Positions 49,001-61,455 of a DNA stretch of 64,000 nucleotides are shown here, in pieces; position 1 is the stretch's first letter; every line of letters begins with the position of its first letter. The notes below the pieces were generated by a model that worked only from the letters and a program-made list of their open reading frames with translations, was not told the DNA's origin and ran no database searches. This stretch comes from Laguncularia racemosa. Taxonomy: Eukaryota; Streptophyta; Magnoliopsida; Myrtales; Combretaceae. The DNA lies in assembly GCA_037954665.1 (NCBI GenBank), contig JBBMOL010000081.1:3394313-3458312 (forward strand). The letters run 5' to 3'. The translations under genes were made by a program, and so were the position numbers.

Positions 49001-49189
49001 GATAATTATTCTATTGATTTTTTTTTATTTTATTACTAGGTACACAGTATAGCCCTAAAATGAGAAAAAGAATAATGTTCAATATTAAATAGTTTTGATT
49101 GTGCAAGAAGTAAAAAAATAACAAGCAATCCACTAAAATTAACCTTGTTTCATTTTGTGGGAAGATTTGTTTATCTGATTATGGAAAAT

Positions 49190-50146
49190 ATGTTATCCTT
49201 TAAAATATTAGTGGTATTTATAAAATAGGTTGATACAAATTACACAATAAATAGGGAAAAAATAAAGCAAGATAGAATGTATATATAAATATTGTCTTTT
49301 AGCCAAGGCTACAGAAAGATAAAAATGATGGTCATATAGGTAAATGATTAAAATGTTGCACTCTCTTTCATCAAATATATGTGCTAATTGTTCTTATTTC
49401 TTGAAAATACCCAATAGCAAAAGGAATGTGAAAGGAATAACCTTATACAACATAAACTATGATATAGTTATGAATTTTTCACATTTAAGATAATATTATT
49501 ATTTAATAGAAATAGATAGTATACTATTAAACTTGGAATAGCAAAAAATTACATGCAAAGTTGTTTTAATAAAATGACAAAAATCTTAAGTATATTTGGA
49601 CCCTAAATTAGCTTACAAATCCTATTGATCACGTCTTAGCCCAAAAGGAATTACATTCATTATTCAATGAGCCGTAAACAATCAAATGCTTCATAAGACC
49701 AATAATGAATTAATGTAAAACTCTATGATCATAAAAAATAGCATGGTTTAAATATCATATGTGCATTACAAAAATAGTCCTAATATAATTATTGAGCCTT
49801 GCTCTCCTTTTATTTATAAAAATGGAATGTCCATGATAGTTATATCAATGATCTTCGAATTTCTTTTGACATACATATAACATGACAACATTAGTTTTAT
49901 TCATTTTCGTTGTCACTATTTCACTATTTAGGGCCGTACAGTTGTGTTTTTATAGAATAGTTGGTTGATATTAGAAGATAGTACAATGGTTTCATAAATA
50001 AGCTTACTTTCTATTTTTTAATTTAAAATTTTAGACAATATAATTTGAAATTGCATTGATTAAACCAGAAGATTGACCGGCGATATTAATACGAAGCAAC
50101 AATTTAAAATATTAATATTATTAAAAATACAAGAAACAAAATTGAA
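49190..50146. repeat. Repeat S, copy 2
   Basis: Second copy of the window-start repeat, directly downstream of the Z block of unit B. Similarity ends at gaaacaaaattgaattt (50,130-50,146), where an LTR-like segment begins; in copy 1 the same text continues at 1,217. S thus belongs to the tandem unit between Z and the next X. Confidence 0.75.
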
Positions 50147-50147
50147 T

Positions 50148-51340
50148 TTTTCACGCTCCAAAGGGTACCTTGTCGTAGCAGTCCACCGTGCGCTATACGA
50201 AAGCTTAATAACAACTTTGTTGTCATCCTAAACCTTCGATACAATACGTAAGGTATCTATGTCCCAAGTTACACTAGGAATATATACAATTCTTCAAAGT
50301 AGCAAAAATTTGGAAAATGCAATTATAATTCACTAATCATACTCATAAAGGGTATAAAAGTAATAGAAATACATCACATTCCAATGGGCACCCTAGATGT
50401 AATGGTCCTACTGTACACTATATGAAAACTCAAAAATAACCGTACAATATATAAGGCTCTAGCAACAAAGACATACTATGGGGGTGTAAGCTACATCCAA
50501 CTTAGTAAAATATTCCTCATGTTGTACCATTAAGGAAGAATCAAGCAAGTTAATTAAACTAACATATGAATGCATGAAAAACATATGAATGCAACAGCCT
50601 ATACAGCTTACCAAAAACTGTATATAGTACAAATTTTATGCCCTTTGTTATTAGGGGTTGGAAAATAACAAACTACATGTTGACTCTAGATTCCAATCAC
50701 CTTGAGTTAGCCTTACCAATAATGAAAAATGTCACTTCATTGTACATAGTAAAAAAAAAAAATTTGAATCTTACGTCTATACATATATACACCCAAATGA
50801 GGTATGGATATAGATAGCACCCTTAGTCTTATTGACCCTTAAGTGGTGAATTCCTAAACTAGACCTTAATTAAAGGGTGACATTTCTTGGTACCAAGTAG
50901 TTTCCAAAGATTAATGTAAGGTAATGTGTGGAGATACACCTCCACGCAACCTCTCCATATCACCATGTGACATTAACGGCCTTCTCTATGCAAATTTTAC
51001 AAAATGCACAATCCATTTTAATTACCATCTCTATGAAAATTTTATTAAATGTGTGATCTATTTTAATTAAGGTCGAGTTTAGTTAAATCTAGTTATTCAT
51101 TGACCATCCATTCATTCATAAATACTTAACATCTTATAGTTCTAATGCACAAATATATCAATCAATTGATTATAACATATTAAAGTATCTTGACACTGAA
51201 TTCACATCAAATCATTCACAAGTAACTCTCATAATCCCTTATGCATATCAATTTTAATCATACAATTATGCATGCTACATTATAAACATAATTCAAATAC
51301 AATAATCATAAAAATACTCACTTGGCCATCAGCTACTAGT
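50148..51340 (-). repeat. LTR-like segment (left) of an old element
   Basis: Begins tttttcacgctccaaaggg, reminiscent of the tgtcacgccccaaagggg LTR edge. Shares collinear text with 53,860-54,085 plus 57,270-57,660, for example taagctacatccaacttagt versus taggttacatccaacttagt, aagtagtttccaaag, and the cctctccata.caccatgtga block. The two are heavily diverged, so I treat them as LTRs of one old element; orientation is inferred from resemblance to the LARD LTRs. Confidence 0.5.
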
Positions 51341-53820
51341 TGTAATAGTTAGGTTATAGCTTGGAATGAAAGTTAATATCACTTGATAAAAACAATAATG
51401 ATTCATAAGTATAGGCTTGGATTGTTAAAGTGTGTTAACATTTTAGGTAAGTTTGCTATATTTATTAGTTTCAAATGTTTTCATATTTTAGCCATAACAT
51501 TTTCGTTTTAAGTTTGTTTTTCTTGTTCTTATAGTTGTTTCAAAGGTTTTTTAGTGTAGTTTTATTTTTTGGGTTATTTGGGTTGTGCAACTTTCTAGAA
51601 AAGTTCAAACAGTTTTGTGGGTCAACTTGTTAAGCTTAATTTAGGGTCTTTTATGTTGTTTCGGCCTAAAACCTAAGGGATCACTTCTAATTTGATTTGT
51701 AATAATATTTGACTTCCATTTAGTATGTAAGGGTTAGAATACTTGTTGTGCATTCATAGTTCTTGGCCCATTAGTGTGGCTTTAAGTTGTTCCTTTCGGT
51801 TTTACTTATCTTCACTTAGAGGCTTCATTAATTGCATTTCACTGTAGGGTTTTGTTTCCAATCCTTTATTTTGTCATTTTATTACAATTGTAAATCTAGA
51901 AAAATTTAGAAATCACTCTAATTCTATTCCTTTAGACATCAATTCATATATTATAGGGGAAAACTCTTACATTTCTTATTCTATTCCATACTTAGGCTTT
52001 CTAAACTGATTTCTATGGCCATTTTGAGTTTTGATGTATTCATATGTCCAAATTAGAAGCTCACTCACCTCTTAAGTGATTCAATTAGCTAAGGCATTTC
52101 AATTTTTCATATGCCATTTCTAGCTTAATCATTCCCAATTGCTTTTAACTTCCCCATAGCACTAACTAAGGTCTTGTAATGCTAGGGTAAATTAAAGTGT
52201 AGTACTTTTGAGTCCTTTAACTTTTCAGCTAGCTTAATCTCATCATCATAAGTCACATTTTCTTCTATGATTTCCACATTTCCATCTAGAGGATGTTGTC
52301 GTAGGGACTAAAATAGAAGTTGATTCTTACAAAACACAAGTTTACAACCTTTTCTTGCTTTAATCATCTGAACAAGGTTGTTATAAGTAGCATTAGTTAC
52401 AAAGGTAAACTTTAAGCTAAAACCTACTCCTATTGCAAACCAAAAAAGAAAGGAAATACAAATACATTATGAAATAACAATAACCCTACCCTTGAATGGG
52501 CTCCCAAATCCTTGTTCCTTCTTAGATGTGCTTCAATCATAGACTCCCATTCTTACTTCCAGCTTCATGGTTCCTAGTCGCCCATTAATCCTTGTAGCTT
52601 GGTTTAGGAAAGTAAATGGTGAGGTTAAGAGTAGTAGTATGTAGAGGGTGGCATGGAGTATGATGGTGGTTATTTTTTGGAAGGTTATGGTGATGTGTGG
52701 TGGTGCTAGTGGTGTTAGCGTAAAGCTTGAAGGTGGAGTGGTGTGTGTTTAGGTTAAGGAAATGAAAAGAAAATGAGAGTGTGGGAGTGAGATAGATGAT
52801 CGGCATGAAGGAGAGAGAGTGAAGTGTGTGTGTGTGTTTTAAAATTTTTTCCATACATTACTTAAGGTAATCTTAATGCACATGGGATAAAAAAAGTTAT
52901 TAGACAATGTCTTAATCTTGTGGTTAATGGCATGATTTAAGTTAAATCTTCTTACCTTATTCAATAATCCCACATCCCTAACTTGACAACACACCACCCT
53001 AGATGCTACCTTAGGCACTATAACCTCCCTTAAATTAAGGACGACCCTTAGATTAGTTAGATAAGTCCCTTCATTTTTCTTCCCTTCCCCCACAACTAGC
53101 ACATGCTTCTTCATTTCCCATCAATTCATTTAATTTTTCTTTATTTGTTAGTTAGGTTAGTTTCTAACTTTGTGGTTAGGGTATGTTAGGTTTGTTTAGT
53201 TAGTTTGTAACTAGGTTAAAAATGGTCACATTAGGTGGTATTGTCCATTCCATTTATGGTTGTGTTAGAGGGGAATTTTATTGATAAAGTCATATTGATT
53301 TATCTTGCCTAATTTTTTAATGTCATTAATTATACTTGTTTATATTATTTAGGTGCCTTCACTAGAAAATTTTGATTATAGAATTTTCAGCTAAATTTAG
53401 GGTTTAATTTAAGGCCTTTAAGTGAATTACTTCATTTAGGATTCTTCATTGGGAATTAGGGTTTTGATAACTCAATTTAGGGTTTCGAACTTAAATTGGC
53501 ACTTTAATAGTCATTTTAGGGTTTGCCTTTAAGGCTTAAGCTTAATTAAGGTTTCAACTCTTGGTTCTTGAAGTCACATTCCGAGTGTTAAGTCCAATTA
53601 GGGAAATCTCTAAGAGTAGAGTTAGGTTTCCTATTAATTCTCTAAATTATCTTATACAATTGTTGACCTAACTCAGGAATTTCTTAAGGTTTATGGAAGT
53701 ATGATTACAAAGGCCAGTTTAGTAATATCATATGAAAAGGGACTCATTAGGAGTTTGCATGATATGCACTTATATATGACATTTATATCTTGGTCTTCAT
53801 TTCCCATATCATAGCTAATA
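51341..53820. other. Putative internal region, no retroelement gene recognised
   Basis: No gag or pol phrases found. At 52,305-52,320 tgtcgtagggactaaa resembles the pol-tail text seen elsewhere. A minus-strand open frame at 52,839-53,114 (91 codons) followed by one at 52,585-52,854 (His/Thr-rich) is of unknown nature; a GT-rich plus-strand composition explains the second. From 53,390 to 53,520 the motif atttagggttt occurs repeatedly but scattered. Confidence 0.4.
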
Positions 53821-53950
53821 GATTATGATCACTCAACACTGATATTGCCCTACAAGGGAATGTCTAGTAAGGAGACTGCAAAATATGAATACTATAAGGG
53901 TGTAGGTTACATCCAACTTAGTGAGATCCACTCATATTACTTTCAAACAA

Positions 53951-53983
<33 letters not shown>

Positions 53984-54085
53984 AATAAATAAATAAAAGG
54001 AGCTATCAAGCTTATGAATGCATGTACAACCATATAAATGCAACATTACATATGGTTAATTGGCAACACTATCTAGTAGAGTTTT
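53821..54085 (-). repeat. LTR-like segment (right), first part
   Basis: Second copy of the segment at 50,420-50,620, including an expanded (AAT)n/(AAAT)n microsatellite (53,949-53,998). Interrupted at 54,086 by a 3.18-kb insertion and resumed at 57,270. Confidence 0.5.
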
Positions 54086-55135
54086 TGTGAAACCCCAGTG
54101 CTCGAAATTGATATATTTAGGGCTTTAAAAAAAATGTTCTTTGATTTAACTCAAAATTTATTGTGAAGTCACAAAAATTAGAGGAAGTGACTCAATAAGG
54201 TCTGTATCTCAAAACAAAGTTTGTAAATGACTTAACTTAATAAAAATGTATGCTTATTGTATAGCCTATTATTCATCAAAAACTCAAAAATTTAAACTTT
54301 GAAATAAATCAAGACCTTGAAGATAAATTATTTTACTTATAAAAGTAATAATTTGGAATGAAGTAGCATATAAAATAGATACCTAACCCCAAAATGTACA
54401 TAGTATATACCCGATAATAATTTGGAATGAAGTGGCATATAAAATAGATACGCAACCCCAAAGTGTACATAGTATGTAATTTGGATTGAAGTGGCATATA
54501 AAATGGACACCTAACCCCAAAATGTACATAGTATGTAACCAATATGCACATATAACAATATAAGACTCTAAATATAGGTATAATCTATCTTAAATCATAA
54601 AAAATTATCTAAGACTAACCTATTAAATTACTACTTTCCCTAGGTAAATGGTGTGGCAGCTTGAAGACATAAGTTGACTAAGGAATTATATAGAAATTTG
54701 TAGGACATGGACACCTAAGTTGCAACTATTGTAATTAAACTAATTTTTGGCCACCTAGCAACTATGATTTGGACTCCACTAATCAAACCAATTACAAATA
54801 AAGCCTACACCAATTCATTATGAGATCTTTAGAGTTTAGGAACACAACATTAACTCATAGGGAAATTAATTTTAAACAAACTTCGGAATCTAGGAAATTA
54901 TTGGGAAAATCAGGGTATTTAAGATATATATAGCAATTGAATACCTGTTGTTAAGCCCATTGGGGGTTTGATAGTTGGCAAGGAGAGGAAGTTAGCCAAC
55001 ACACTTGGGTGGCTAGAGGTTGGTGAACAATCATTCTCTATTTTCCACCGTAAGTTTTCTTAATTTTTGTAAAAATATTAAATCTTCATTTTAAATTGTG
55101 AAACTTGGTATTCTAGGGTTATTTTATATTTAGTT

Positions 55136-55171
<36 letters not shown>

Positions 55172-57269
55172 TGATGAAATTACAAGTGGAAATATAAGGC
55201 CTTTAAGAAATGACTTTGTTCCAACAAAAATTGTATTAGATTTTCTAAATATCAAATGTTGTGTTTTTCAAGCTAAATTTTTGTGTATAGTTTACTAAAT
55301 ATACATACTTAATTGTGGTAAAAAAACAATTTTTGAAAAGTACACGCTTACTAATTATTATATTTATTTTGAAATAAATTATCCTATTTTACAAATTTAA
55401 ATAATAAAGTCTTTTTTTTCACAAAATTGTTTGATGATTCTGACTTGTAATGATTTCAAAAGCCTAATTATGATGTTAAGAGTATTTAACTTTGGTGTTG
55501 CAATTTAATTTGAATACTAATATAATTTAAGCTAATTTTGAGTAAATTTAAGGCTAAAATGGTAATTTTAGAAAGCTTATGCAAGGCCTTAGTTTAACAT
55601 ATTTACATAAGTCTATGATAATTTTCATAGAATTAATTGGGTTCATATACTATTTATTAAGAATTTTCTTACTATTTTCCCCATACATAAGCTTAATATG
55701 TTAATAAATAATTAGGACTGTTAACGTTATTGCTAAATCCATGCCGAAAACTAATATTTTACTAAATTATTCTTGCTTGTTAGTTTTGGAAAAATATTAT
55801 TATTGCGATAGTTAGTTGAGTTTTGAAAGTAACTCAGATCGATTACACGAAAGCGGTAGCATACAATCGAAACAATAACCCATAATGGATAATTATGAGA
55901 TTTTGTAAAGTTTTATAGAATGAAACTATATTATATTTGAAAAATGCTTAAGATGACAATCATGATGATATACATTTTACCAAAATGTTGAAAGAAATGA
56001 AGGAGTTACAATTGATCAAATATTGGAAAAGTAACATCAGTGAGTTACATGATAGTTAGTTGACTTGGGTTCCTTACGTCCTAAGTTGATTATGGTATTG
56101 TTTATATTTTCCTTAGCTGCAATGGATGAGGAAGAACCACATGTTGAAGCTTAAGATTCGAGATACTATTGAGCCTTGGTAAGTGGATTGTGGTGTTTAT
56201 GGATAGTAGACTTATCTCTACTTGTAACATGATTGAATCTTATATTGTTTGGCAATAGGATGTTTGATTGATTGAGAATGTGAATTAATAATAAATCTGT
56301 GATGATTATGAATGTAGTACTTCTTTTGGATATATATATATATTATGATTTAAGATACACTTGTGACTTGGAAAATTTGGAAAGTGGATCAATCTTCTAG
56401 GATTTCGCTTAAGTGACCTCCTATTCAAGACTTTGACCAAAGATGATAAGATTCTAATTGAAGGTCGGGTTAACTATACTACATCTAACTTATAATGTGA
56501 GATTTGTGCCTAACTTGCTATTAATGTACTTAGTTCCCTCATGGTATGGCATGAAAAAGACCTACAAGCCAAGTTTACAAATTATGATTACTGAACAAAG
56601 CAACTGATTTGAAAAGTTGGGTTTTGAAGCATATAGTATTGCATTGCATAATCCCTATGACCATAAAAAGTGGTTGAATTAAACTAAGGTGGGTTAAGGG
56701 GTTCTACTCCTTGGCTCCTCATTGTAGCTAACTAGGTTCCTAGACTTCTCATCCATATGCCCATGACATTAACTAATTGGATGAAAACTAGGCTAAACTG
56801 GGGTACTAGTACTAGCCTATGTCATGTACATAAGCAAGGCACACATCTTTTGCATGGATGACTTAGCTTTGTTTTATTCTCTATATGATTAATTACCTAT
56901 TTGAAGATATTTTGGGTATGCTTAGCCAGTATATTTACTATTTTTTTCTTTTTTTTTGGGTCACTCCACTTACTTAGCTCAATACTGAGCTAAGGAGATA
57001 TATGACTTATCCTTAGGTTGAGATGAAGGTTGACAAGGGGGCATCACCATGGCTAGGAAGACTTTTGTGAGCATGTAGACGGAGTAGCTACTTTTGTATA
57101 GAAATTTGTTGTCTTATAAATGGTTATGAAGACAACTATGTATATTTTTGTAAGAGGAACATGTAGCTAAACCCCCATGTATTACTCTATGTATAAATAG
57201 TTTTTCCTTTTGACTGTAACTAGGTTATGATCAATGGTGTTACTTTCTAGCTAATGCCAACATGTGACA
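54086..57269 (+). mobile_element. Candidate 3.18-kb solo LTR inserted in an LTR-like repeat
   Basis: Begins tgtgaaaccccagtgctcg and ends ccaacatgtgaca (TG...CA), flanked by T runs (gtttt before, ttttt after) that may be a 5-bp target duplication. The flanking text is continuous in the related copy at 50,600-50,660, which has no such insert. Inside, no coding region is recognised; a block near 56,965-57,010 (cacttacttagctcaatact) resembles the transcription-control region of long gypsy LTRs. No internal domain is seen, so a solo LTR is the simplest reading. Confidence 0.6.
54349..54536. repeat. Three tandem repeats of 59-69 bp
   Basis: Units start with taatttgga at 54,349, 54,418 and 54,477, each containing agt.gcatataaaat and aatgtacatagtat. 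They create a 72-codon minus-strand frame of repetitive nature that I do not regard as a gene. Confidence 0.9.
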
Positions 57270-58270
57270 TTTTTGCACCCTTTAACACTAAGGGTTGCGA
57301 AATAAGTTCTATTATGTCATCTCCAAGTTCCAGTCACCTGAGGTCAATCCTCATTACTTAAATCTTAACTAATATTAAAAAAAAAAATTATGTGCTCATA
57401 GGCATCCACAATTTACTTATAAAATAAGGTGCTATAATACATATATATGGGAGGTATGCTCAGTATCTCTTACTCCTAAGCAATGAATCCCCAAATGAAG
57501 CCTCAATCAAAGGATGGCATATCTGGCATCAAGTAGTTTCCAAAGTCTAAGTGAGGTTACGAACAAAGAATTGTTTATGGCCTCTCCATACCACCACATG
57601 ATATTAATGGCTTCTACAATCCAATTGTGCTACACATGTCTTGTTTTAACTAAGTTTCAATAATTTTAGGGTATTTTACAAGGCAATCAACCAATAAGGC
57701 AAACACTTAATAATTCATACAACCATTAGCCATTCAAAAAAAATTAAAGTAGCCTAACACAACAATTCAAGCAATTGCAAGCACATGCAAAACCCAATAC
57801 TCTGTAACAGTATAATGTTGCTATCTACAATTAAGGCTAGTAAGTTGTGTTAACATGTCATGTCTCATAATCACATTTAAACAAGTTCATATCTAAAAAG
57901 CCTCAATCATGACACATCCATTTATTAATCGTGTATGAAAAACTAAACCCATAACCCATAACATTATAAATATATATATATATATATATAACAAATGAAT
58001 AATATATATAACATATATACAAATATGTAATATACTCTTTATAATATCTTTAACACACACATATATACATATATGTTATATACAATATAGACTATTACAT
58101 AACATATATACAAGACATTATACCTTCTTAATTTAGTTTCTAGTTTACTCCACTTCTTACAAATCGACATTGAAGGTTGCATCGGTGGCTCACAAAGCTT
58201 TTGATCAACAACACAAATGCAAACTCCTAGTTTGAATTAGAGCTTTTGGCACACACTATTCATCATAACC
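57270..58270 (-). repeat. LTR-like segment (right), second part, and junction to block X
   Basis: Resumes the copy of 50,640-51,000 after the 3.18-kb insertion (caagtagtttccaaag at 57,530; cctctccataccacca at 57,582). From about 57,780 similarity to the left copy fades. 57,950-58,110 is a TA-rich microsatellite zone. Block X starts at about 58,270. Confidence 0.45.
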
Positions 58271-59450
58271 TTTTTTAACTCCTTAAACAACAAAATGGTG
58301 TAACAAAGAACGGTCGTTCTGCCATAGTAAGCCGTTCTAAGACCATTTTTCATTCAAATCCATTCACTACAGCTGTCAAGTTTTTTAAACAAACCCCATG
58401 ATTACATTAGAGAAATGTTTACCCTCTTTCTGTACGTAAGCTTCAAAAACAAGACCCTCTTCCTACTTCAAGCTCTGATCGCGAGTCACCTTCAGTGCTA
58501 CACACTGTCCTCCTTTGTTTTCGCTTCCATCCTTATGACAAGGTGGAATTTTAAGTTAGTTCAAGATTGAAAACTAGTTCGCAACTCCTGTATAAGACAT
58601 TACATTTACCTAAGACAGCTTTTAACACCTGTGTGACTTGAAATGCAGACGAAATGTTGAACGATGAGTCATTTCTACCTTGTTTTGCATTCTTGAAGCT
58701 AGGGAACGTCAATGATGCAAGAAGAAAGAAGTATGCTGTCAATTTAATTTCATAGCAAGTCACGAGGAAGGTTAAGCCGAAGGTTAGTATTTAACTTGTC
58801 CAAATCAAGTCGATGAAGTGCGTTACAATGGGGCAAATGGAGCCTTTCCTTGATGGAAGGGGATTACCCTATTTATGCACTTCAAAGCTGGGCAAGCATC
58901 ACGTATAAGTTGAACGGAAGGAAGGAGGAAAGAGCGGAGGTCAAGGATGGTTCGAGTGTACTCCGGTCTGGTTATGTCATGCTAGGTGGCTTCACCACAC
59001 GTTAGAGGAAGAAGGAAATGGATAGAAGGAGAGGGAGAGAGAAAAGAATAGGGTGGTGTCCAAGGGTGATGAGGAAGGAGACAAAGTCATGGTGCAGGGG
59101 TGGTTTTCGAGCAAAGAAGGAAGGGAAGTGACAGTATGGCTGAGACGACGATTGAGAGAGGAAGAAGATGACAAGAGAATTTGATTGTTTTATCTTGTGT
59201 AAATAGGTTAGACGCACTAGGATTTTTCTTGTACTTAGGGCAGATTTTCTGGTTGGCAGCACTTTAAAATTCAATTACCTTGCTGGATTCCTCTTGTTAC
59301 TGTAAATAGGAGAGTTAGTGGTATTTAGACACTGTAATAATGATATGAAAAGGGGTTCATAGCTTGGAAAAGGAAAAATAAAATAATAAAAAAATAAAGG
59401 TTGAAATGGGATTAAGGAGTGACGGTGGGGCAATTCTAAGATGATGTGTC
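58270..59450. repeat. Block X, intact copy (empty site of the large retroelement)
   Basis: Continuous version of the sequence split at 32,969/44,732. At 59,041-59,075 it reads aaaagaatagggtggtgtcc aagggtgatgagg without interruption, with the target gtgtc present once (59,055-59,059). Minus-strand open frames of 60-90 codons here are serine/leucine-rich, and I recognise no family. Confidence 0.85.
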
Positions 59451-60880
59451 GTAACTGCTGATAACTTATTTTATTAATAATAAATCTTTTTTTTATTTGA
59501 AGATAACTTTAAACATCAGATAGTAATTAACTTCTTTTTATACTTAATGAGTCCTATTTTATTGTAATTCGAAAAATTTACCATTGAAGTCAAGCTATGA
59601 TGTAACGTACCATAGGATTCCCCATAACAATGCCTTAAGAATAAGGGGAAAACATCATCACCTTTCTTATTCTAATATCTCATGATATAACCATACATTG
59701 TTATCTTCTATAGCTTACTTATCTCTAAATTTCTTTCAGAGTTAATATTTCCTAACTTGTATCGTATTTGTATTTTTATTTGTAAATATATTTATATAAC
59801 ATATAATGTATCATTATTGTTTTTTTTTTTGTTATTTTAAATTTAGAGTTAAAGGATTTAATCAAATCTTGCTAGTGTCACGTGGCGTTCTAATAGCAAT
59901 TTTGCCTAAACTAAAAAGTCGACAAATATTACATAATTTCTTACAAAATTGAGCACCCAACTTGCAACAGGATTAGTATATATGCACTCAAAAATTGGAA
60001 TGATCTTATTTGGCAATTAAGTGAAAAGTTATAAGAAAAAGTATGCAACCACGAGTTCTTGTACATGATAAAATACAAATAATTTTATGACCCAAATTTG
60101 GTAACTTCGTTATTTTAAGCGGGCAAAAGTGAAAAGCTTTTGAATGGAATAAATTCAAGCATAATATACACATTAGCCTTTGCACAACAAAATAAGTTTG
60201 TTCCTGTATTACCTTTAGATAACCAATGCACAGATACACACACACACAAAGAAGCAAAATAATGAATACACATAAATGCATGTATACCAAACAACCAGCA
60301 AGTCATTCAGTCCTTTTTTTTTTTTTTTTTCAAACTTTCTTGGATGCAATAATAGACAATTGTGAACTATATTCTTGAAACTTGATATTCACAATAATTG
60401 AATCATCAATGAAACAAATAGGGAAAACAGTAACTCAATACCAACCTACACATTATGGAGGACCATCCATGGATGGTGATGAGGAAAGGACTAACTCCCA
60501 ATCAGCTCGTGCAATTGAAAACTTCTGCGGACTTGTCTATAAGAATGGTAAATATCCACCAAATAAGGATACATATAAGTTAGATATAAAAAAATAAAAA
60601 TAAAAATATAGTTTTCTAATATAAGATTCAAAAACCGTTCAATTTCTATTTTAAAACTTTTATGATAGGGTTTGGATAATTAATGAGGAATTGTTTTTAA
60701 TTAGTGCATATCACATTTCACATGTCCAAAAATTGTGATACTATCTAGGAAACTGACTACCTGATGACGGTAAATAGAGTGCCCCATTGCTAGTATAAAT
60801 ATATCTATCATTCTTTTTTATTTGACACAACAAAATATACCAATTTTAAACTTCTAAAGGAAAAGAAAGAAAAACTAATC
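59451..60880. repeat. Block Y and promoter region of PMEI copy C
   Basis: Parallels 45,100-46,735. The stretch directly upstream of the gene (60,530-60,880) carries ataagaatggtaaatatcca and a TATA box tataaata at 60,794, about 80 bases before the ATG. Poly-T at 60,315-60,330. Short open frames are not gene-like. Confidence 0.7.
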
Positions 60881-61455
60881 ATGGCTTTCCCTTCATTCTC
60901 TACTTTCTTCTTATTAATTTGCCTTCCCCTTTTTTCTTGATGAATATCACTCCAACAACTTCTACTACAATGTTGGCCATGTCTGTATCCTTGAAAAATG
61001 ACTACATGATCAATATTTGCCATCACCAAATGCCAAATGTTCAATTTTGTATGAAGTTATTCAAATCTATACCTAGCACCGTCTAAGCTAAAGATCTTAA
61101 AACCCTACAGAAACTCACTATAGATTATTCACTAAGAAAGGGCACTAACATTGAGACGTACATTAAGACTCTTTCCATACAAACAACTGATAAGAAATTG
61201 AAGGATGTATACTCTTCTTGTTCAAAAACTTACGGTGAGCTTGTGGCTAGCTATCAAGATGTAAAGCAATCTCTTCAAGTGGGGGATCACCAAGGTATTA
61301 ATATGCATGCATCTACTAGATTAGATTATGTCACTGAATTTGAAAATGATCTTAAGGGGTTTAAAGATCCATCTAAACTTTCTTGCTAAAATAAAAGTCT
61401 TAACATACTTTTTAGAATCATTTTATGCATTTCTAACATATTGCAAAGTGTATAA
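60881..61455 (+). pseudogene. PMEI / invertase-inhibitor-like pseudogene, copy C (best preserved)
   Basis: Signal peptide MAFPSFSTFFLLICLPLF, then TGA and a frame change before the mature region. Mature phrases: NDYMINICHHQMPNVQFCMK, TAA after PSTV, then a fully open run DLKTLQKLTIDYSLRKGTN, YIKTLSIQTTDKKLKD, VYSSCSKTYGELVASYQDVK, QSLQVGDHQGINMHASTRLD, FENDLKGFKDPSKLSC, ending with TAA at 61,387. The fourth family cysteine is replaced by phenylalanine (EFEND versus SECKND in B and KCEND in A). Family-like helix text continues in frame to a TAA at 61,453. Three of four disulphide cysteines remain. With only one stop in the mature part this is the youngest-looking copy, but loss of the cysteine and of signal-peptide continuity argue for a pseudogene. 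Confidence 0.8.

Noticed and set aside
52585..52854. His/Thr-rich minus-strand frame of 89 codons
   Set aside because: Explained by the GT-rich plus-strand composition; no resemblance to a known protein.
53390..53525. Telomere-like atttagggttt motifs
   Set aside because: Scattered and not in 7-base register, so not an interstitial telomere array.
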